From Mucilaginibacter mallensis (GTDB taxonomy: Bacteria; Bacteroidota; Bacteroidia; Sphingobacteriales; Sphingobacteriaceae), in NCBI RefSeq assembly GCF_900105165.1, contig NZ_LT629740.1, forward strand, positions 558,001 through 622,000: DNA of 64,000 bases, written 5' to 3'. Positions 61,419-64,000 of this stretch are shown piece after piece. The notes beneath the pieces were generated by a model. The model was given only the letters and a program-made list of their open reading frames with translations, was not told the DNA's origin and ran no database searches. Position numbers and translations under genes: made by a program. Numbering within the stretch: position 1 is the stretch's first letter; the number at the start of each line of letters is the position of its first letter.

Positions 61419-62392
61419 GCATAAATAACCCGGCTATAACAGTTTTAATGCCCGCATATAATGCAGGTAACTACATTGGTGAGGCCATTGCTTCTGTACT
61501 GGCGCAGTCATTCACTGATTTTGAATTATTGATCATAAATGATGGCTCAACAGATCAAACCCTTGAGGTGATCAGCAATTTTAATGATCCGCGTATTGTG
61601 GTTATCCATCAAAAAAATCTTGGTGTTTCAGCAGCTTTAAATAACGGGCTACAGCATGCACGTGCTAATTATATAGCCCGTTTTGATGCTGATGATGTGT
61701 GCTACCCAAACCGCCTGCAGGTGCAATATGATTTTATGCAGCGCCATCTCGAGTACCAGGCAGTAGGCTCGGGCGCTGATTATATAAACGTTGAGGGCCA
61801 CTATCTTTTTACCCAGGAACCCGCCGGGTACAGTAATAGCCAGCTACAGCAACTTAAATACTCGGTTTGCCCGCTAATCCATTCCTGCGTAATGTATAAA
61901 AAGGATACGGTGCTTAGCTATGGCGGTTATAACGAATATGCCTACACGTTTGAGGATCATTTTTTATGGTTGCATATCCTAAAAGATCACGCGGCCTGTA
62001 ACCTGCCCGAAGCGCTGATCAAGATCAGGATCAACCCGGAATCTATCACCATTGATGAAAAATGGCGGCCGCGTAAATTCCTCAGCATAAAATATACCGC
62101 GCTTAAAAAGCGGATGATCACCGAACGGGATGGCCTGCGGCTGCAACAGATTTGCCGTGAACAATACTCGCACAAAGTAAAGCATGGAGCATACTATGCG
62201 CTGTGCGGAAAAAAATTCTTGTTAAACAACTATCAGCCTAAAAAAGCACGCGAGCACATGGCCAGGGCCATCAGCATATATCCGTTCCGGTTTGATAATT
62301 ACCTGCTGTATACCATCAGCTACCTGCCTGCCGGCCTGCTTACGTGGCTCCATAAAATAACATCTGCAAAACAATTAATAACCAGGGGATGA
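61415..62392 (+). CDS. Family 2 glycosyltransferase
   Basis: A 325-residue GT-A enzyme with the classic start AITVLMPAYNAGNYIGEAIA, the sugar-nucleotide site FELLIINDGSTDQTLEVI and the metal motif ARFDADDVCYPNRLQVQYDF (DxD-like DADD). HSCVMYKKDTVLSYGGYNE and EDHFLWLHIL hold the usual ED catalytic-base motif. The C-terminal 80 residues are basic and lack a membrane helix, so it works at the cytoplasmic face. It overlaps the polymerase and the next GT by four bases. Confidence 0.88.
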   Translation: MSINNPAITVLMPAYNAGNYIGEAIASVLAQSFTDFELLIINDGSTDQTLEVISNFNDPRIVVIHQKNLGVSAALNNGLQHARANYIARFDADDVCYPNRLQVQYDFMQRHLEYQAVGSGADYINVEGHYLFTQEPAGYSNSQLQQLKYSVCPLIHSCVMYKKDTVLSYGGYNEYAYTFEDHFLWLHILKDHAACNLPEALIKIRINPESITIDEKWRPRKFLSIKYTALKKRMITERDGLRLQQICREQYSHKVKHGAYYALCGKKFLLNNYQPKKAREHMARAISIYPFRFDNYLLYTISYLPAGLLTWLHKITSAKQLITRG

Positions 62393-63465
62393 AAGTAGCG
62401 CTTATTACACGATCAACACTATACACCGTTTACGGTGGCGATACCATACAAACGGTACAAACTGCGCGCCATTTGGTTGATATGGGTATAAAGGCCGATG
62501 TGCGCCTCTCGCACGAGGATATCAATTATGCAGAGTATGATCTGCTGCACTTTTTTAACTTAACCCGCCCTGCCGATATCCTTTACCACAGCCGTAAATC
62601 GGGCAAACCCTATGTGGTATCAACCATATTATGCGATTACAGCGAATATGATAAGCACCAACGCAAAGGCTGGGGCAAATTGCTTGGCTTGTTTTCAACC
62701 AATGGAACGGAATACATTAAAACCATGGCCCGCTGCCTGGTAGGCGGTGATAAACTGGCCAGCCTGTCATATGCCTGGAAAGGCCAGCGGAACAGTATTA
62801 ACGAGATCCTGAGACGGGCTGCCATGATATTACCCAATTCAAATTCTGAATATGAGCGTGTGGTACATGGTTACACCAGTAAGGTAAAACATATGGTGGT
62901 TCCAAATGGTACAGATCAGGCGTTGTTCCGTTATAACGGACTTTCGCAAAAGGATGAGCATTTGGTGATCTGCGCGGCACGGATAGAAGGCATAAAAAAT
63001 CAATTGAACCTGATAAGGGCACTAAATAATACCCGGTTTAAGCTCATTATTATCGGCGATCATTCGCCCAACCAATTGGCTTATTACCAGGAATGCAAGT
63101 TGATAGCAGCGCACAATGTGAGCTTTGTTAGCCACCTGCCGCAATCAGAACTGGTTGATTATTATCGCCGGGCCAAAGTACACATACTGCCCAGCTGGTT
63201 TGAAACTACCGGATTAAGCTCAATTGAAGCGGCCCTGATGGGCTGCAACATAGTGATCAGCGACAGGGGCGATGTACGCGAATATTTTGAAAGCGATGCC
63301 TTTTACTGCGAACCCGAATCGCCGCAAAGCATTTTAGCGGCAATTGAAAAGGCAAGCATAGCGCCGGTAAATGAACATCTGCGCCAGCGCATCCTGCAAA
63401 AATACACCTGGAAACAGGCAGCCCTACAAACATTTAAAGCATATCAAACAGCAATAGCATCATGA
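62389..63465 (+). CDS. Family 4 glycosyltransferase
   Basis: A 358-residue GT-B retaining glycosyltransferase. The N-terminal domain starts MKVALITRSTLYTVYGGDTI (an acceptor-side glycine pattern). The GT1-type C-terminal domain carries LVICAARIEGIKNQLNLIRA, the strand FKLIIIGDHSPNQLAYYQEC, and the donor site IHILPSWFETTGLSSIEAAL with the E-x7-E type Glu pair. It belongs to the exopolysaccharide operon and overlaps genes on both sides by four bases (ATGA). The sugar is unknown. Confidence 0.87.
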   Translation: MKVALITRSTLYTVYGGDTIQTVQTARHLVDMGIKADVRLSHEDINYAEYDLLHFFNLTRPADILYHSRKSGKPYVVSTILCDYSEYDKHQRKGWGKLLGLFSTNGTEYIKTMARCLVGGDKLASLSYAWKGQRNSINEILRRAAMILPNSNSEYERVVHGYTSKVKHMVVPNGTDQALFRYNGLSQKDEHLVICAARIEGIKNQLNLIRALNNTRFKLIIIGDHSPNQLAYYQECKLIAAHNVSFVSHLPQSELVDYYRRAKVHILPSWFETTGLSSIEAALMGCNIVISDRGDVREYFESDAFYCEPESPQSILAAIEKASIAPVNEHLRQRILQKYTWKQAALQTFKAYQTAIAS

Positions 63466-64000
63466 AACTACGCATTGGCATATTAGGCACACGGGGTATC
63501 CCCAATTATTACGGAGGCTTCGAGCATATTTCGGAATATGTATCGGAAGGTTTAGTTAAACGCGGGCATTCGGTTACGGTGTACAACTCCCATAACCATC
63601 CCTACAGCGCTGCTACCTGGAACGGCGTTACCATAAAACATTGTTACGACCCTGAATATAGGATTGGCACTGCCGGGCAATTCATTTATGATATGAATTG
63701 CCTGCTGGATGCCCGCAAACAAAATTTTGATGTGGTGTTGCTAATGGGTTACACCAGCAGTTCCATCTGGGGGAAATTATATCCTAAAAACAGCACCATC
63801 ATCACTAATATGGACGGCCTGGAGTGGAAGCGGAGCAAATACTCCAAACCCGTGCAGCAATTCCTGAAATATGCTGAAAAACTGGCGGTAAAATACAGCA
63901 ATTACTATATCTCCGATTCAAAGGTGATCCGCTCATATCTGGCAGAAAAATATGCTATAAACAGTCAGTATATTCCTTATGGAGCCGATGTTTACACCGA
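63462..64000 (+). CDS. DUF1972/GT4 glycosyltransferase, 5' part only
   Basis: The frame runs off the window after 179 complete codons. It begins MKLRIGILGTRGIPNYYGGF and EHISEYVSEGLVKRGHSVTV, the typical DUF1972 N-terminus of rhamnosyltransferase-like GT4 enzymes, and continues with GQFIYDMNCLLDARKQNFDV and TNMDGLEWKRSKYSKPVQQF, also typical. It overlaps the preceding GT by four bases, so the exopolysaccharide operon continues beyond the window. The C-terminal donor domain is not visible. Confidence 0.85.
   Translation, partial: MKLRIGILGTRGIPNYYGGFEHISEYVSEGLVKRGHSVTVYNSHNHPYSAATWNGVTIKHCYDPEYRIGTAGQFIYDMNCLLDARKQNFDVVLLMGYTSSSIWGKLYPKNSTIITNMDGLEWKRSKYSKPVQQFLKYAEKLAVKYSNYYISDSKVIRSYLAEKYAINSQYIPYGADVYT

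Overview
The window looks like a chromosomal segment of a Bacteroidota bacterium of the Sphingobacteriaceae, most like Mucilaginibacter or Pedobacter. This rests on gene content and style: PafA-type phosphatase, OMP_b-brl_3-type outer-membrane receptor, DUF1634 beside TauE/SafE, the YXWGXW small protein, an Hc1-like small histone, a serine-palmitoyltransferase-like enzyme, weak Shine-Dalgarno signals and many palindromic intergenic repeats. The genus is inferred, not proven.

Layout. 1-11.4 kb: a repeat-rich left end, then pafA, thiE, gap, pgk, a GNAT enzyme, an S15-type hydrolase, a frameshifted small gene, a DUF1801 protein and a thioredoxin. 11.8-28.4 kb: a nearly complete division and cell-wall (dcw) cluster on the plus strand: mraZ, rsmH, ftsL-like, ftsI, murE, mraY, murD, a four-helix-bundle gene, ftsW, murG, murC, ftsQ, ftsA, ftsZ. 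murF and ddl are absent. The first five genes and murC-ftsA overlap or nearly touch, but every gap from murE to murC carries a palindromic repeat or hairpin. 28.4-47 kb: metabolic and envelope genes in both orientations (SPT-like enzyme, GH125, Hc1-like, dapA, ligA, YXWGXW protein, DUF885 peptidase, OmpA-like lipoprotein, DinB, pentapeptide protein, alpha/beta hydrolase, beta-barrel receptor, TauE/DUF1634). 47-55 kb: fbaB, a META lipoprotein, tRNA-Gln(CUG), then a 6-kb set (BamA-like barrel, NIPSNAP protein, HxlR regulator, aldo/keto reductase, sorbosone-dehydrogenase-like protein, cytochrome c) that ends at a partial copy of the tRNA-Gln 3' end. 55-64 kb: an MFS transporter, a VIT1-like transporter and an exopolysaccharide cluster (GT2, flippase, Wzy-like polymerase, GT2, GT4, GT4 cut by the window edge).

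Most notable points: (1) the 6-kb oxidative gene set is bracketed by tRNA-Gln and a 3'-end remnant, like an old integration footprint; (2) a four-helix-bundle (23S IVP/Avd-like) gene between murD and ftsW lies inside inverted repeats whose gene-less version sits between murE and mraY, suggesting a mobile cassette; (3) three DnaA-box-like 9-mers lie in the ftsA-ftsZ gap; (4) a repeat arm is translated as the N-terminus of MurD; (5) an alpha/beta hydrolase has lost both its Ser nucleophile and its catalytic His; (6) at least eight families of palindromic repeats fill the intergenic space. No transposase, integrase, CRISPR array or rRNA was seen.
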